The translations under genes were made by a program, and so were the position numbers. Of a stretch of 64,000 bases of DNA, positions 54,503 to 63,656 are shown piece after piece. The notes under the pieces were generated by a model. The model was not told the DNA's origin. It worked only from the letters and a program-made list of their open reading frames with translations, and did not search any database. Each line of letters begins with the position of its first letter. Position 1 is the stretch's first letter. The DNA is from an uncultured Eubacteriales bacterium (GTDB lineage: Bacteria > Bacillota > Clostridia > Lachnospirales > Lachnospiraceae), in assembly GCA_900314885.1 (NCBI GenBank), contig OMWY01000009.1, forward strand, positions 88,115 to 152,114, written 5' to 3'.

Positions 54503-55468
54503 ATGGAAGAAACAAAGCAGTCTAAGGATAAAAAGAGGGAAATCGTTGTGGTCGCGCTCGGAAGGAACTCGTTCGGGCGGACCATTCCTGAGCAGAAGGA
54601 GCACGTACATACCGCGGCGGTTGCGGTTGCTGACCTGGTTGAGGCGGGATACATTCCTGTTGTCACACACAGCAACGGCCCGCAGATAGGTATGATTCAG
54701 ACGGCGATGACGGAATACTCAAGGCTTGAACCGGAATTCACGGTTGCGCCTATGTCGGTCTGCGGCGCCATGAGTCAGGGGTATATAGGCTACGATCTTC
54801 AGAACGAAATCAGAACTGAGCTCCTTGACAGGGGCATCTACAAGCCTGTCTGCACCATAATTACTCAGGTTCGCGTGGACCCATTCGATAGGGCATTTAC
54901 CCACCCGACTAAGGTCATCGGTCGTGTTATGAACAGGACTGAGGCTGACGCCGAGGAAGCGAAGGGAAACTTCGTAACCGAGGAGGACGGTGGCTTCAGG
55001 AGAATTATCCCTTCACCGAAGCCTGTCGAGATTTATGAGATAGATTCAATAAGGGCTCTTGTAAATGCCGAGCAGATTGTCATCGCCTGCGGTGGTGGCG
55101 GTATTCCTGTCATGCAGCAGGGTACGAGGCTTAAGGGGGCGAGCGCGATAATTGAGAAGGACGCCACCGCGGCAAGACTCGCGGGTGAGCTTGACGCTGA
55201 CGCCATGCTCTTCCTCACGCATCGTGAATTCCTGACCGAGAAGACCGGCACGCCTGAGGAGAAGAAGATAGGCGAGATAAGTGTCGCTGAGGCTGAAAAG
55301 CTTATAGAAGAGCAGGGCAACTTCACGGCGGGACTCGATAAGGCTAAGATGGAGGCTGCCATAGAATTTGTCGCTAGCGCGAGAGATAAGGCCCGCAAGG
55401 CTGTAATTACTTCTACCGAGAACGCGCTTGCGGGTCTCAAGGGGCGCACGGGTACTGTAATTAAATGA
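54503..55468 (+). CDS. arcC: Carbamate kinase-like amino acid kinase
   Basis: A 321-residue member of the amino acid kinase family closest to carbamate kinase (carbamoyl phosphate plus ADP to ATP). The first loop is VVALGRNSFG and the second THSNGPQIGMIQ; canonical enzymes have ALGGNAL and THGNGPQVG, so substrate-site residues differ, although such variants recur in Clostridia. ACGGGGIPV and the terminal KAVITSTENALAGLKGRTGTVI follow the family. No arginine deiminase or ornithine carbamoyltransferase gene is nearby, and it starts an operon with aroA and the methionine genes. GGAGGG precedes the ATG. Confidence 0.82.
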   Translation: MEETKQSKDKKREIVVVALGRNSFGRTIPEQKEHVHTAAVAVADLVEAGYIPVVTHSNGPQIGMIQTAMTEYSRLEPEFTVAPMSVCGAMSQGYIGYDLQNEIRTELLDRGIYKPVCTIITQVRVDPFDRAFTHPTKVIGRVMNRTEADAEEAKGNFVTEEDGGFRRIIPSPKPVEIYEIDSIRALVNAEQIVIACGGGGIPVMQQGTRLKGASAIIEKDATAARLAGELDADAMLFLTHREFLTEKTGTPEEKKIGEISVAEAEKLIEEQGNFTAGLDKAKMEAAIEFVASARDKARKAVITSTENALAGLKGRTGTVIK

Positions 55469-56778
55469 AAAATTATCGGGTAAAATGTATATACGGAACC
55501 AATAAAAACATTCGAGTGAGGGTGCCGGGGAGTAAGAGCATTACGAACCGGGCTCTCCTTGTCGCTGCTGTTGCTTCAGGGACTTCGGTAATAAAGAACG
55601 CTTTATTTTCTAGGGATTCAGAGGATTTAATTAATTGCCTTAGGATTCTCGGAATAGAAATTAAGGCTGATAGTGAGAAAAAGGAAATTACCGTAAAGGG
55701 GTGCGGTGGCACTATTCCAAATAAAAGAGCTAAAATAAATGTCGGTAGCGCCGGAACCGCAGCGAGATTTATTACTGCCCTCCTCGCTGTAAGCGGAGGC
55801 GAATACGAGCTTGACGCTTCCGATCAGATGAGGAAACGCCCCATGAAGCCCCTTCTTGATGCTCTTATTAATTCGGGAGTAAAAATAATATATCATGGCG
55901 AAGAGGGACATTTTCCTTTTTATATGGATTCCCGTGGATTTAAGGGGAATAAAATTACTATTGATATAGGAGTCTCAAGCCAGTTCTTATCGGGACTTCT
56001 AATGGCGGGTCCATTAAGAAATGGTGGACTTACGATAGAATTAACGGGCACAAGAAAGTCTCTTCCCTACGTGGAAATGACGGCGAGTGTGATGGAGAGC
56101 TTCGGAGTTAAGGCAATTAATTCTTCGGAAAATGAATGGTCAGTTCCGGAAGCTTCTTATATGGCCTGTGATTATCCGGTAGAACCTGATATTTCGGCGG
56201 CCTGTTATTTTTACGCGGCGGCTGAGATACTTGGAACAAGGGCGCTTGTCGAAGGAGTACACTCTGACGGCATGCAGGGGGATATTAAGTTTTTATCTGT
56301 ATTGAGAGAGCTTGGGGCAGAAATTAAAGATGGGCCTGAAGGAATAGAAGTAACCGGGCCTGTAAATGGTGAATTTAAGGGCGGCACATTTGATTTAAAT
56401 GATTTTTCCGACCAGGCATTAACCCTTGCGGCAGTTTCTGCTTTCGCTAAAAGCCCGGTTCGTATAACCGGAATAGGTCACATAAGGGCTCAGGAGTGCG
56501 ACAGGATAAACGCTATAGTTACAAATATGAAGGCATTAAATGTTCCTGTAACGGAAGGCAGCGATTATGTAATAATAGGAAGTGGAGATAAGGCTTCCGG
56601 GGAAGATTATATAGAGGGTGATGATGTAATTATTAATTCTTATAATGACCACCGTGTAGCCATGTCATTCGCGATAGCAGGGTTAAGGAAAAAAGGAATA
56701 ATAATAGATAATCCGGACTGCTCGGCGAAGACCTTCGCGGATTTTTTTGATATTTTGGATGAAATAACAGGAGAGTGA
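55465..56778 (+). CDS. aroA: 3-Phosphoshikimate 1-carboxyvinyltransferase (EPSP synthase)
   Basis: A 437-residue enzyme adding the enolpyruvyl group of PEP to shikimate 3-phosphate in chorismate synthesis. The shikimate-phosphate site is VPGSKSITNRALL (about residues 20-32), followed by GSAGTAARFITALLAV and later NDHRVAMSFAIAGL. AT-rich codons contrast a little with the neighbouring carbamate kinase gene. The start overlaps the carbamate kinase stop by 4 bp, and the stop is followed within 2 bp by metF. Confidence 0.95.
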   Translation: MKNYRVKCIYGTNKNIRVRVPGSKSITNRALLVAAVASGTSVIKNALFSRDSEDLINCLRILGIEIKADSEKKEITVKGCGGTIPNKRAKINVGSAGTAARFITALLAVSGGEYELDASDQMRKRPMKPLLDALINSGVKIIYHGEEGHFPFYMDSRGFKGNKITIDIGVSSQFLSGLLMAGPLRNGGLTIELTGTRKSLPYVEMTASVMESFGVKAINSSENEWSVPEASYMACDYPVEPDISAACYFYAAAEILGTRALVEGVHSDGMQGDIKFLSVLRELGAEIKDGPEGIEVTGPVNGEFKGGTFDLNDFSDQALTLAAVSAFAKSPVRITGIGHIRAQECDRINAIVTNMKALNVPVTEGSDYVIIGSGDKASGEDYIEGDDVIINSYNDHRVAMSFAIAGLRKKGIIIDNPDCSAKTFADFFDILDEITGE

Positions 56779-56780
56779 CC

Positions 56781-57665
56781 ATGAATATAGAGAACTTACT
56801 TTCTAATAAAAAAGTATTATTTTCTATGGAAGTATTTCCGCCAAAGAAGGCGGGAAGCGTAGAAACTGTCTATAAATCTATCTATGGCTTAAGGAGTCTT
56901 GCGCCTGATTTTATTAGCGTAACCTATGGGGCAGGCGGCAGTACCACGCAGCGTGAGAAGACGGTTGAAATAGCTTCATTAATTAAATCGGAATACGCTA
57001 TAGAACCTGTGTGCCACCTGACCTGTATCGGGGCTACGAAGCAGGAAATCAGAGAAAAGCTTTCCGATATGAAGAAAAACGGAATTACAAATGTGCTTGC
57101 TCTGAGGGGAGATATGAGTCCTGAGGGAAGCCGAGGAAATGATTTTGCTCATTCGTCTGACCTCGCAGGATTTATTCACGAGGAGGATCCTGAATTTCAT
57201 ATTATGGGAGCCTGCTATCCGGAAAAGCATCCGGCGGCAGCATCAATGGATGAGGATATAAAAAATCTTCACATTAAGATAGATGCGGGAGTGAGCCACC
57301 TGATCACGCAGCTTTTTTTTGATAACGAGAATTTTTATGCTTTTATGGATAAGCTTCATAAGGAAGGGATAGATGTTCCTGTCGAGGCGGGAATTATGCC
57401 GGTTACGAATAAGGGACAGATAGAGCGTATGGTAACCATGTGTGGGGCTACGATTCCGCCTAAAATGCAGTCACTTATAGATAAGTTTGGCGACGACAAT
57501 GACTGTATGAAAAAAGCGGGAATAGATTACGCCATAGAGCAGATAGATGAGCTGCTTGCCTACGGCGTGCGGGGCATCCACCTCTACTCCATGAACCAGG
57601 TGGATACAACCAAGGAAATTACTGAAGCGGTTATGCCTTTAATTAATCATATTAATAATAATTAA
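56781..57665 (+). CDS. metF: Methylenetetrahydrofolate reductase
   Basis: A 294-residue TIM-barrel flavoenzyme making 5-methyl-tetrahydrofolate, the methyl donor for MetH. Recognisable segments are FSMEVFPPKKAGS at the N-terminus, SVTYGAGGSTTQRE, ALRGDMSPEG, HLITQLFFDNENFYAFMDKL, and AGIMPVTNKGQIERMVTMCGATIP. The ATG at 56781 is preferred, with GGAG 7 nt upstream. It lies directly before the MetH activation and MetH genes, a methionine cycle unit. Confidence 0.95.
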   Translation: MNIENLLSNKKVLFSMEVFPPKKAGSVETVYKSIYGLRSLAPDFISVTYGAGGSTTQREKTVEIASLIKSEYAIEPVCHLTCIGATKQEIREKLSDMKKNGITNVLALRGDMSPEGSRGNDFAHSSDLAGFIHEEDPEFHIMGACYPEKHPAAASMDEDIKNLHIKIDAGVSHLITQLFFDNENFYAFMDKLHKEGIDVPVEAGIMPVTNKGQIERMVTMCGATIPPKMQSLIDKFGDDNDCMKKAGIDYAIEQIDELLAYGVRGIHLYSMNQVDTTKEITEAVMPLINHINNN

Positions 57666-57684
57666 TTTATTTGGGATAAATATT

Positions 57685-58365
57685 TTGGAAGAAATAAAAT
57701 CATTAAATAAAAAAGAAGCGCTATTGTATATGGGCTATCGGGGCAGTGAAATCCCTGATAGCCTTGATAAAATGATAGACGACTGCCTTGATGAGACCTT
57801 GCAGCTGATGGAGCCTCGGGCGGTAATAAGACACTATAAGCTCGATAAGTCAGATAATAAGGGAATAAAAATAATCGGTACCAATATTATGCTTACCGGT
57901 GAGAGTATAAGAAAGCACTTAATTTATTCCGATGAAATATTTTTATTTTCTACGACTGTCGGAAATGAAATAGAGAAAAATATCAGAAAAAACATGGCCT
58001 CTGACCCGGCAAGGGGAGTGATCCTTGACTCCTGCGGGTCTGTTGCGGTTGAAGCGGTGACCCAGGCGGCGGAGGATGAATGCTCTGCCGCTGCCGCAAA
58101 GGCCGGCCTCAATATCACCTGGCGCTTCGGCCCGGGCTATGGAGACCTCCCTATAGATATTCAGAGGGATATAATTCGTGAGCTTGACGCTACCACTAAG
58201 ATAGGTGTCACGGTAAATCTTGATTCACTTCTGTCTCCATCGAAGTCAGAGACCGCCATAATAGGCCTTATGAACCAGGGGCGGGAACTAAGAGGAAGCT
58301 CCTGCGATATTTGCAGGTTTAAGGAGACCTGTAATATAAAAGCGCATGGAGCGAAATGTCATTAA
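57685..58365 (+). CDS. Stand-alone MetH activation-domain protein
   Basis: A 226-residue protein corresponding to the C-terminal reactivation domain of cobalamin-dependent methionine synthase, which binds AdoMet. RFGPGYGDLPIDIQRDII is the typical RxGPGYxxxPD signature. TTG start. The C-terminal DICRFKETCNIKAHGAKCH contains three Cys and two His, suggesting a metal site that the domain in full-length MetH lacks. It is encoded immediately before the shortened MetH, so the two act in trans. Confidence 0.88.
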   Translation: MEEIKSLNKKEALLYMGYRGSEIPDSLDKMIDDCLDETLQLMEPRAVIRHYKLDKSDNKGIKIIGTNIMLTGESIRKHLIYSDEIFLFSTTVGNEIEKNIRKNMASDPARGVILDSCGSVAVEAVTQAAEDECSAAAAKAGLNITWRFGPGYGDLPIDIQRDIIRELDATTKIGVTVNLDSLLSPSKSETAIIGLMNQGRELRGSSCDICRFKETCNIKAHGAKCH

Positions 58366-58378
58366 TGGGGGGATATAA

Positions 58379-60817
58379 ATGCCAAAAATAACCTTGCTTG
58401 ACGGTGCTATGGGCACTATGATTCAGGCGGCAGGAGTTAAGGTTCCGGCCGTTCCTGAGGAATTAAATATTACTCACCCTGAATTAATAGAGGGAATTCA
58501 GAAAAAATATGTAGAAGCCGGTTCTGATGTTATTTACGCGAATACATTTACGGCTAACAGATATAAGGCTTCTCGCGGAAAATATTCCGTCGATGAATTA
58601 ATTACCGCAGGAATAAATATAGCTAAAAACGCGACTAAAGGGACAAAGACGAAAGTCGCTCTTGATATAGGCCCTATCGGCCGTCTCCTTCTTCCGAACG
58701 GGGATTTATCATTTGCCGAAGCTTACGATATGTATAAGGAAATGCTTATTGCGGGCGCTAAGGCGGGAGCCGATTTAGTAGTATTCGAGACGAGCACTGA
58801 CCTTCTTGAGATGAAGGCCGCTGTTCTTGCGGCGAAAGAAAATACTGATCTTCCTATCTGGAGCACTATGACCTTCGAGGAAAACGGCAGGACATTTACA
58901 GGGGTAAGTGTCGCTTCCATGGCTGTCACCTTATCGGCCCTTGATGTGGACGCCTTGGGGATAAATTGTTCAATCGGTCCCGATAAAATGCTTCCTAATG
59001 TGGAAGAATTAATGCGATATACGGATAAGCCTGTCATAGTTAAGCCAAACGCGGGGCTCCCTGATTTAATAACGGGCGGATATGATATAGGCGCCGATGA
59101 TTTCGCCGAATATATGAAGCCGATAATTGAATGTGGCGTTTCGATAATTGGCGGCTGCTGTGGCAGCGATCCTGTATTTATTCGGAAATTAAGGGGAGTT
59201 ATTGACGAGAATCCGGAGATTAGACCTCGTAAGGTAGATGCTGACCACTCCGATATGGCTGATAAGGCTGTGCTTGCAAGCTCTTCACAGGTTGTTGTTG
59301 TCGACAGGCCTCGTGTTGTGGGCGAGAGAATAAATCCGACCGGAAAGAAATTATTTAAAGAGGCCTTAAAGAAGCACGATATTTCTTATATATGCGGAAA
59401 GGCCGTCGAGCAGGTAAATGGCGGGGCGGATATTCTCGATGTAAATGTCGGTCTTCCTGAAATAGACGAAAAGGCCATGATGGTGGATGTCGTGACTGAG
59501 CTTCAGGGTGTGGTTGACGCGCCACTGCAGCTAGATTCGACTGAGCCTGCAGTGCTTGAGGCCGCGCTACGCATTTACAACGGAAAGCCGCTTGTAAATT
59601 CGGTAAACGGTAAAAAGGAGGTTTATTCGGCTATATTACCGCTTGTAAAAAAATACGGGGCTTCCGTAATCGGCCTTACGATTGATGAGTCGGGAATTCC
59701 CGATAAGGCTGAGGATCGCTTTAAAATAGCGGAAAAAATAGTTAACGCAGCCAAGGAATATGGAATTTCCGAAAAGGATATTTATATAGACTGCCTTGTA
59801 ATGTCCGCTTCGGTTAAGCAGGCTGAGGTGCGTGAGACCTTAAAGGCTGTTTCTATGGTTAAGGAAAAATTACACGTCCACACCCTCCTTGGCGTTTCAA
59901 ATATTTCCTTCGGACTTCCTATAAGGGAATATATTAATACATCATTTTTAACAATGGCCCTTGCGGCAGGTCTTGATCTTCCTATCATGAACCCGAATAA
60001 TGAGGCCATGATGGCGGCGGTTAAGTCTTTCAGGGTGTTATATAATATAGATGAAAATTGCGAGGACTACGTAAATTCATACGCGGGAAAAAGTCTTGCG
60101 GCAAATAAATTGGTAAGTAAGGATTCTGCGGTTTCAGGCAACGGAGCGGCAGCGGTCTCGGATACTTCCGGCTTAGATAATAAAGCAGGCTTATCAGATA
60201 TCATTATAGATAAGGTTCGCCATGGCTTAAAGAACGGAATAAGAGAAGATACAGCCGAATTATTAAAAACCATGCCTGTAATGGACGTCGTAAATAATGT
60301 TCTTATTCACGCACTTGACCTGGTGGGTGATGATTACGAGAAGAATATTATTTTCCTCCCCCAGCTCCTTCAGGCAGCCGGCGCGGCCCAGGAGGCATTT
60401 GACGTAATTAAAACAAGTCTATCAAAATCCGACGCTGAGCAGACTAAAAAGGGAACAATTGTTATCTGTACAGTGAAGGGTGATATTCACGATATAGGCA
60501 AAAATATCGTGAAGGTAATTCTTGAAAATTATGGTTATGATGTTATAGATCTCGGTAAGGATGTTCCTGAAGAGGCCGTGGTGGAGGCCGCGAAGAAATA
60601 TAATGCCGGTCTTGTAGGCCTCTCCGCTCTTATGACTACAACAGTTGTAAATATGGACACCACCATAAAGGCCATAAAGGCTGCCGGACTCACATGCAAA
60701 ATTATGGTTGGCGGAGCCGTCATGACACCTGAATACGCCAAGCAGATCCACGCCGACTATTACGCCAAAGACGCCAAAATGTCAGCAGACATCGCGAAGG
60801 AAGTGTTTGGAAAGTAA
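58379..60817 (+). CDS. metH: Cobalamin-dependent methionine synthase without activation domain
   Basis: An 812-residue enzyme moving the methyl group from 5-methyl-tetrahydrofolate to homocysteine. Domains: homocysteine-binding barrel (about 1-285, zinc ligands in GINCSIGP and GGCCGSDP), pterin-binding barrel (about 310-590, VGERINPTGKK), cobalamin cap and Rossmann domain (about 615-810, with DIHDIGKN carrying the cobalt-ligating His). E. coli MetH has a further 350-residue activation domain, here provided by the previous gene. GGGGGATAAATG gives a clear start. Confidence 0.94.
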   Translation: MPKITLLDGAMGTMIQAAGVKVPAVPEELNITHPELIEGIQKKYVEAGSDVIYANTFTANRYKASRGKYSVDELITAGINIAKNATKGTKTKVALDIGPIGRLLLPNGDLSFAEAYDMYKEMLIAGAKAGADLVVFETSTDLLEMKAAVLAAKENTDLPIWSTMTFEENGRTFTGVSVASMAVTLSALDVDALGINCSIGPDKMLPNVEELMRYTDKPVIVKPNAGLPDLITGGYDIGADDFAEYMKPIIECGVSIIGGCCGSDPVFIRKLRGVIDENPEIRPRKVDADHSDMADKAVLASSSQVVVVDRPRVVGERINPTGKKLFKEALKKHDISYICGKAVEQVNGGADILDVNVGLPEIDEKAMMVDVVTELQGVVDAPLQLDSTEPAVLEAALRIYNGKPLVNSVNGKKEVYSAILPLVKKYGASVIGLTIDESGIPDKAEDRFKIAEKIVNAAKEYGISEKDIYIDCLVMSASVKQAEVRETLKAVSMVKEKLHVHTLLGVSNISFGLPIREYINTSFLTMALAAGLDLPIMNPNNEAMMAAVKSFRVLYNIDENCEDYVNSYAGKSLAANKLVSKDSAVSGNGAAAVSDTSGLDNKAGLSDIIIDKVRHGLKNGIREDTAELLKTMPVMDVVNNVLIHALDLVGDDYEKNIIFLPQLLQAAGAAQEAFDVIKTSLSKSDAEQTKKGTIVICTVKGDIHDIGKNIVKVILENYGYDVIDLGKDVPEEAVVEAAKKYNAGLVGLSALMTTTVVNMDTTIKAIKAAGLTCKIMVGGAVMTPEYAKQIHADYYAKDAKMSADIAKEVFGK

Positions 60818-60843
60818 GATAGATTATACTATTTACAAATATT

Positions 60844-60875
60844 AACAGTCACTGTGAAAATGGTGGCTGTTTTTA
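60844..60875 (+). terminator. Terminator of the metH operon
   Basis: AACAGTCAC pairs with GTGGCTGTT (one G-T wobble), followed by TTTT. Confidence 0.7.
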
Positions 60876-60904
60876 ATGTCAAATTTATAAAATGATATTA
60901 TCGG

Positions 60905-61076
60905 AGGAAAACGTTTCCTAATAAAACCCGTAAAAATTAAACATGTTTGCAACCAACCTGATAAATTTGTGCAATATGCACAAATAATTGCCCATAAAAT
61001 TGATAAAAAAGCATCCTAAACAAGGAAACCGATTACCCAATTTGCCGTTGACTACGCTATTATTTTGATTTATTAT
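60905..61076 (+). promoter_or_regulatory. LacI-type operator and promoter before the CBM26/GH13 genes
   Basis: AGGAAAACGTTTCCT (60905-60919) is a near-perfect palindrome around a CG, the shape of LacI/CcpA-family operators. A promoter follows: TTGACT (61048-61053), 17-nt spacer, TATTAT (61071-61076). The LacI-type gene at 63657 is the natural candidate regulator. The roughly 320-bp region holds no gene. Confidence 0.55.
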
Positions 61077-61139
61077 AAAATCATCAGCTGATGGAACTAT
61101 ATAAACATTAAACTGTGTATTGTTAATTTGGAGGTTTAT

Positions 61140-61931
61140 ATGAAACAATTTCTAAAAAAGCTGGGGATGCTTTTTAGTGTATTAGCCCTTATTGTGTTTG
61201 TGATGCCGACTACGTTAACGTTTGCTGAAGATGTTGATCGTATTGCGATACACGTACAGACACCGGGTGATTGGAAAAATCCTTGTGCATGGGCATGGAA
61301 CGAGGATGGAACTAATGCGTTTGAGGCGTGGCCTGGAGAGGAATTTGACAGCGATGTAGATAATGAGGGCTGGTATTATATTTGGGTGCCTTCTTATGCG
61401 AATCATCTTATTGTGAATGCGAATAATGGCGGAGTACAGACTGAGGAGATTGTCCTCGATTCCGGAAAAGAAAGCTGGATTACGGTGAATGATGACAAAT
61501 CTGTTGATGTCTCGTATGACGCCAAAACAACAGGAGATACACCTGAATATGTTGCTAAATTTGCTGTTCACGCAAAGGTAGATGAGTCATGGAAAAATCC
61601 TTGCCTATGGGCATGGTCGGCACCAGATGGAAAGAATGTATTTGAATCGTGGCCGGGTAAGTCTATGACATACTCTGAAGATAGTGGGTGGTATACCGAA
61701 AAAGTACCGGAATGGGTAAATTCAGTAATAATAAATGGCAATAATGGAGAGGTTCAGACAGAGGATCTATCAATTGATCCTTCTGAGATATGGATAACGG
61801 TTGACAAAGATGGCAAAGCTGACTATAGCTATGTAGATCCGGATAAGGCGGATGTACCTAATATAAAGGTATATGTGAAAGCACCGTCTGATTGGAGCAA
61901 TCCAAATCTTTGGGCATGGGGTGAAAAATGA
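61140..61931 (+). CDS. Secreted protein of tandem CBM26 starch-binding modules, truncated
   Basis: A 263-residue exported protein starting MKQFLKKLG with signal peptide to about residue 27 (TTLTFAED). Two complete CBM26-type modules, about 30-130 and 140-235, share KNPCAWAWNEDG/KNPCLWAWSAPDG and an internal EAWPG or ESWPG motif; a third begins (VKAPSDWSNPNLWAWG) and stops after about 20 residues. GGAGG lies 7 nt before the ATG. The stop overlaps the GH13 start by 4 bp. A normal secreted amylase has these modules fused to its catalytic domain, so this looks like a deletion product that still makes a starch-binding protein. Confidence 0.75.
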   Translation: MKQFLKKLGMLFSVLALIVFVMPTTLTFAEDVDRIAIHVQTPGDWKNPCAWAWNEDGTNAFEAWPGEEFDSDVDNEGWYYIWVPSYANHLIVNANNGGVQTEEIVLDSGKESWITVNDDKSVDVSYDAKTTGDTPEYVAKFAVHAKVDESWKNPCLWAWSAPDGKNVFESWPGKSMTYSEDSGWYTEKVPEWVNSVIINGNNGEVQTEDLSIDPSEIWITVDKDGKADYSYVDPDKADVPNIKVYVKAPSDWSNPNLWAWGEK

Positions 61932-63646
61932 ACAAAAGTGCAATTTTACATATTCCAATGTCACAATATGCTTTCGGATTGGATGAGAAAACAGTAGTAA
62001 TAAGGTTAAGAACAGCGGCAGGAGACTTACAGTGCTGTAATCTTTATTATGGAGATAGGGCGTGCAGAAAAACTCCTGTCGAATTTACAAAGATCGAAAT
62101 GCGTCGCCTGTATACAACTGAAGATTTTGATTTTTATGAAGCTATAATAGAAAATTGCTATAAACGGTTGTGCTATTACTTTGAGCTGATTGACGAAAAA
62201 GAATCATTGCTTTTCTATGGCGATCAGTTTGAACATGAAACTGTTGATGATCGTTCCGAGTACTTTCAATTGCCATTTAATCACAGAGCTGATATAGTAT
62301 CCGTACCGGAGTGGGCAAAACATGCTGTATTCTATAATATATTTCCTGATAGTTTCGCCACTGGGAAAAGGTTTATAAGTGGTAAATCGACAGAGAAAGA
62401 ATGGAATGGAGAAATTACCAGAGGATTATTGGGAGGTACAATCAAAGGGATCACTGAAAATATAGATTATATTAAAGGGCTTGGAGCAAATGCTATATAC
62501 ATAAATCCTATTTTTGTCGCCGGCGAATATCATAAATATGATTTGCTCGATTATTATCACATTGATCCTTGTTTGGGCACTAATGAGGACTTTGCGGAGT
62601 TGGTTGCAAAATGTCATAATGAGGGAATAAGAGTTGTCATAGACGGAGTATTTAACCATTGCGGCTGGAGATTTTTCGCTTTCGATGATGTAGTTAGAAA
62701 TGGAGAAAAGTCTAGATACAGAGATTGGTTTTATGGACTAAAGTTTCCGGTTATAAGACCTGATGACCCAGAGGCATATCCTAACTATGAATGTTTTGGG
62801 TATGAACGTTTAATGCCGAAATTGAATATGGAAAATCCTGAAACAAAGGAGTATTTTTGCAACGTTGGAAAATATTGGATTGAAAACTTTCATATCGATG
62901 GCTGGCGTCTTGATGTCGCAAGTGAGATCAATGATGAATTCTGGAGGGAATTTAGAAATACGGTTAAAAAAGCAAACCCTGAGGTCCTGCTTATAGGCGA
63001 AATCTGGGAGAGCGCAAATCATTGGCTGGATGGAACTATGTTTGACTCTTCAATGAATTATGATTTTAGGCGGCACTGCAAGAGATTTTTTGCCGAAGAA
63101 AAAGATGACGCAGCACGATTTAATGAAAGAGTAGTAAATATGCTAACAAGATATCGTAGTCAGACTATTCAGGTTCAGCTTAATGTTCTTGACAGCCATG
63201 ATGTTAGTCGGTTTTTATCCGTATGTGGCGAAAGCATAGAAAATTATAAGTTGGCACTGCTTTTTCAGATGACTTTTCCGGGAATGCCTATGTTATTTTA
63301 CGGAGACGAATGTGGACTTACCGGTATTATCGAGAAGGATTATAGGAGACCTATGCAATGGAATAAAAAGATGTTATTGACTGATTATATTAAAACGCTT
63401 ATATCACTTAGAATCTCTCATGAGGCCTTGCAAGTTGGAAATTTTGAGGTGGTTGCTGCGAAACAAAATTCGAGAGTATATAAATATAGAAGATGCTTAA
63501 AAAAAGAAAATATACTTGTAGTGATAAATATGGATAATAATATGGTATCTCTTAATAGTAGTGAAATGAACGGAACTGTACTATTATCTGAGAAGTTATT
63601 AGATGGAAAAATAGGCGGCAAAGGTTTTGCTGTAATCTCAGAATAA
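61928..63646 (+). CDS. GH13 neopullulanase/cyclomaltodextrinase-like enzyme
   Basis: A 572-residue enzyme with no signal peptide, likely hydrolysing imported maltodextrins or cyclodextrins. An N-terminal CBM34-like domain (about 1-115) precedes the catalytic barrel (about 130-490). The GH13 triad is Asp329 (GWRLDVASE), Glu358 (IGEIWE) and Asp425 (LDSHD), with region I VVIDGVFNHCG. The C-terminal beta-sandwich is short. It overlaps the truncated CBM26 gene, an odd pairing of a secreted with a cytoplasmic product. The codons are more AT-rich than in the mannan locus. Confidence 0.9.
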   Translation: MNKSAILHIPMSQYAFGLDEKTVVIRLRTAAGDLQCCNLYYGDRACRKTPVEFTKIEMRRLYTTEDFDFYEAIIENCYKRLCYYFELIDEKESLLFYGDQFEHETVDDRSEYFQLPFNHRADIVSVPEWAKHAVFYNIFPDSFATGKRFISGKSTEKEWNGEITRGLLGGTIKGITENIDYIKGLGANAIYINPIFVAGEYHKYDLLDYYHIDPCLGTNEDFAELVAKCHNEGIRVVIDGVFNHCGWRFFAFDDVVRNGEKSRYRDWFYGLKFPVIRPDDPEAYPNYECFGYERLMPKLNMENPETKEYFCNVGKYWIENFHIDGWRLDVASEINDEFWREFRNTVKKANPEVLLIGEIWESANHWLDGTMFDSSMNYDFRRHCKRFFAEEKDDAARFNERVVNMLTRYRSQTIQVQLNVLDSHDVSRFLSVCGESIENYKLALLFQMTFPGMPMLFYGDECGLTGIIEKDYRRPMQWNKKMLLTDYIKTLISLRISHEALQVGNFEVVAAKQNSRVYKYRRCLKKENILVVINMDNNMVSLNSSEMNGTVLLSEKLLDGKIGGKGFAVISE

Positions 63647-63656
63647 GGAAGAAAAA

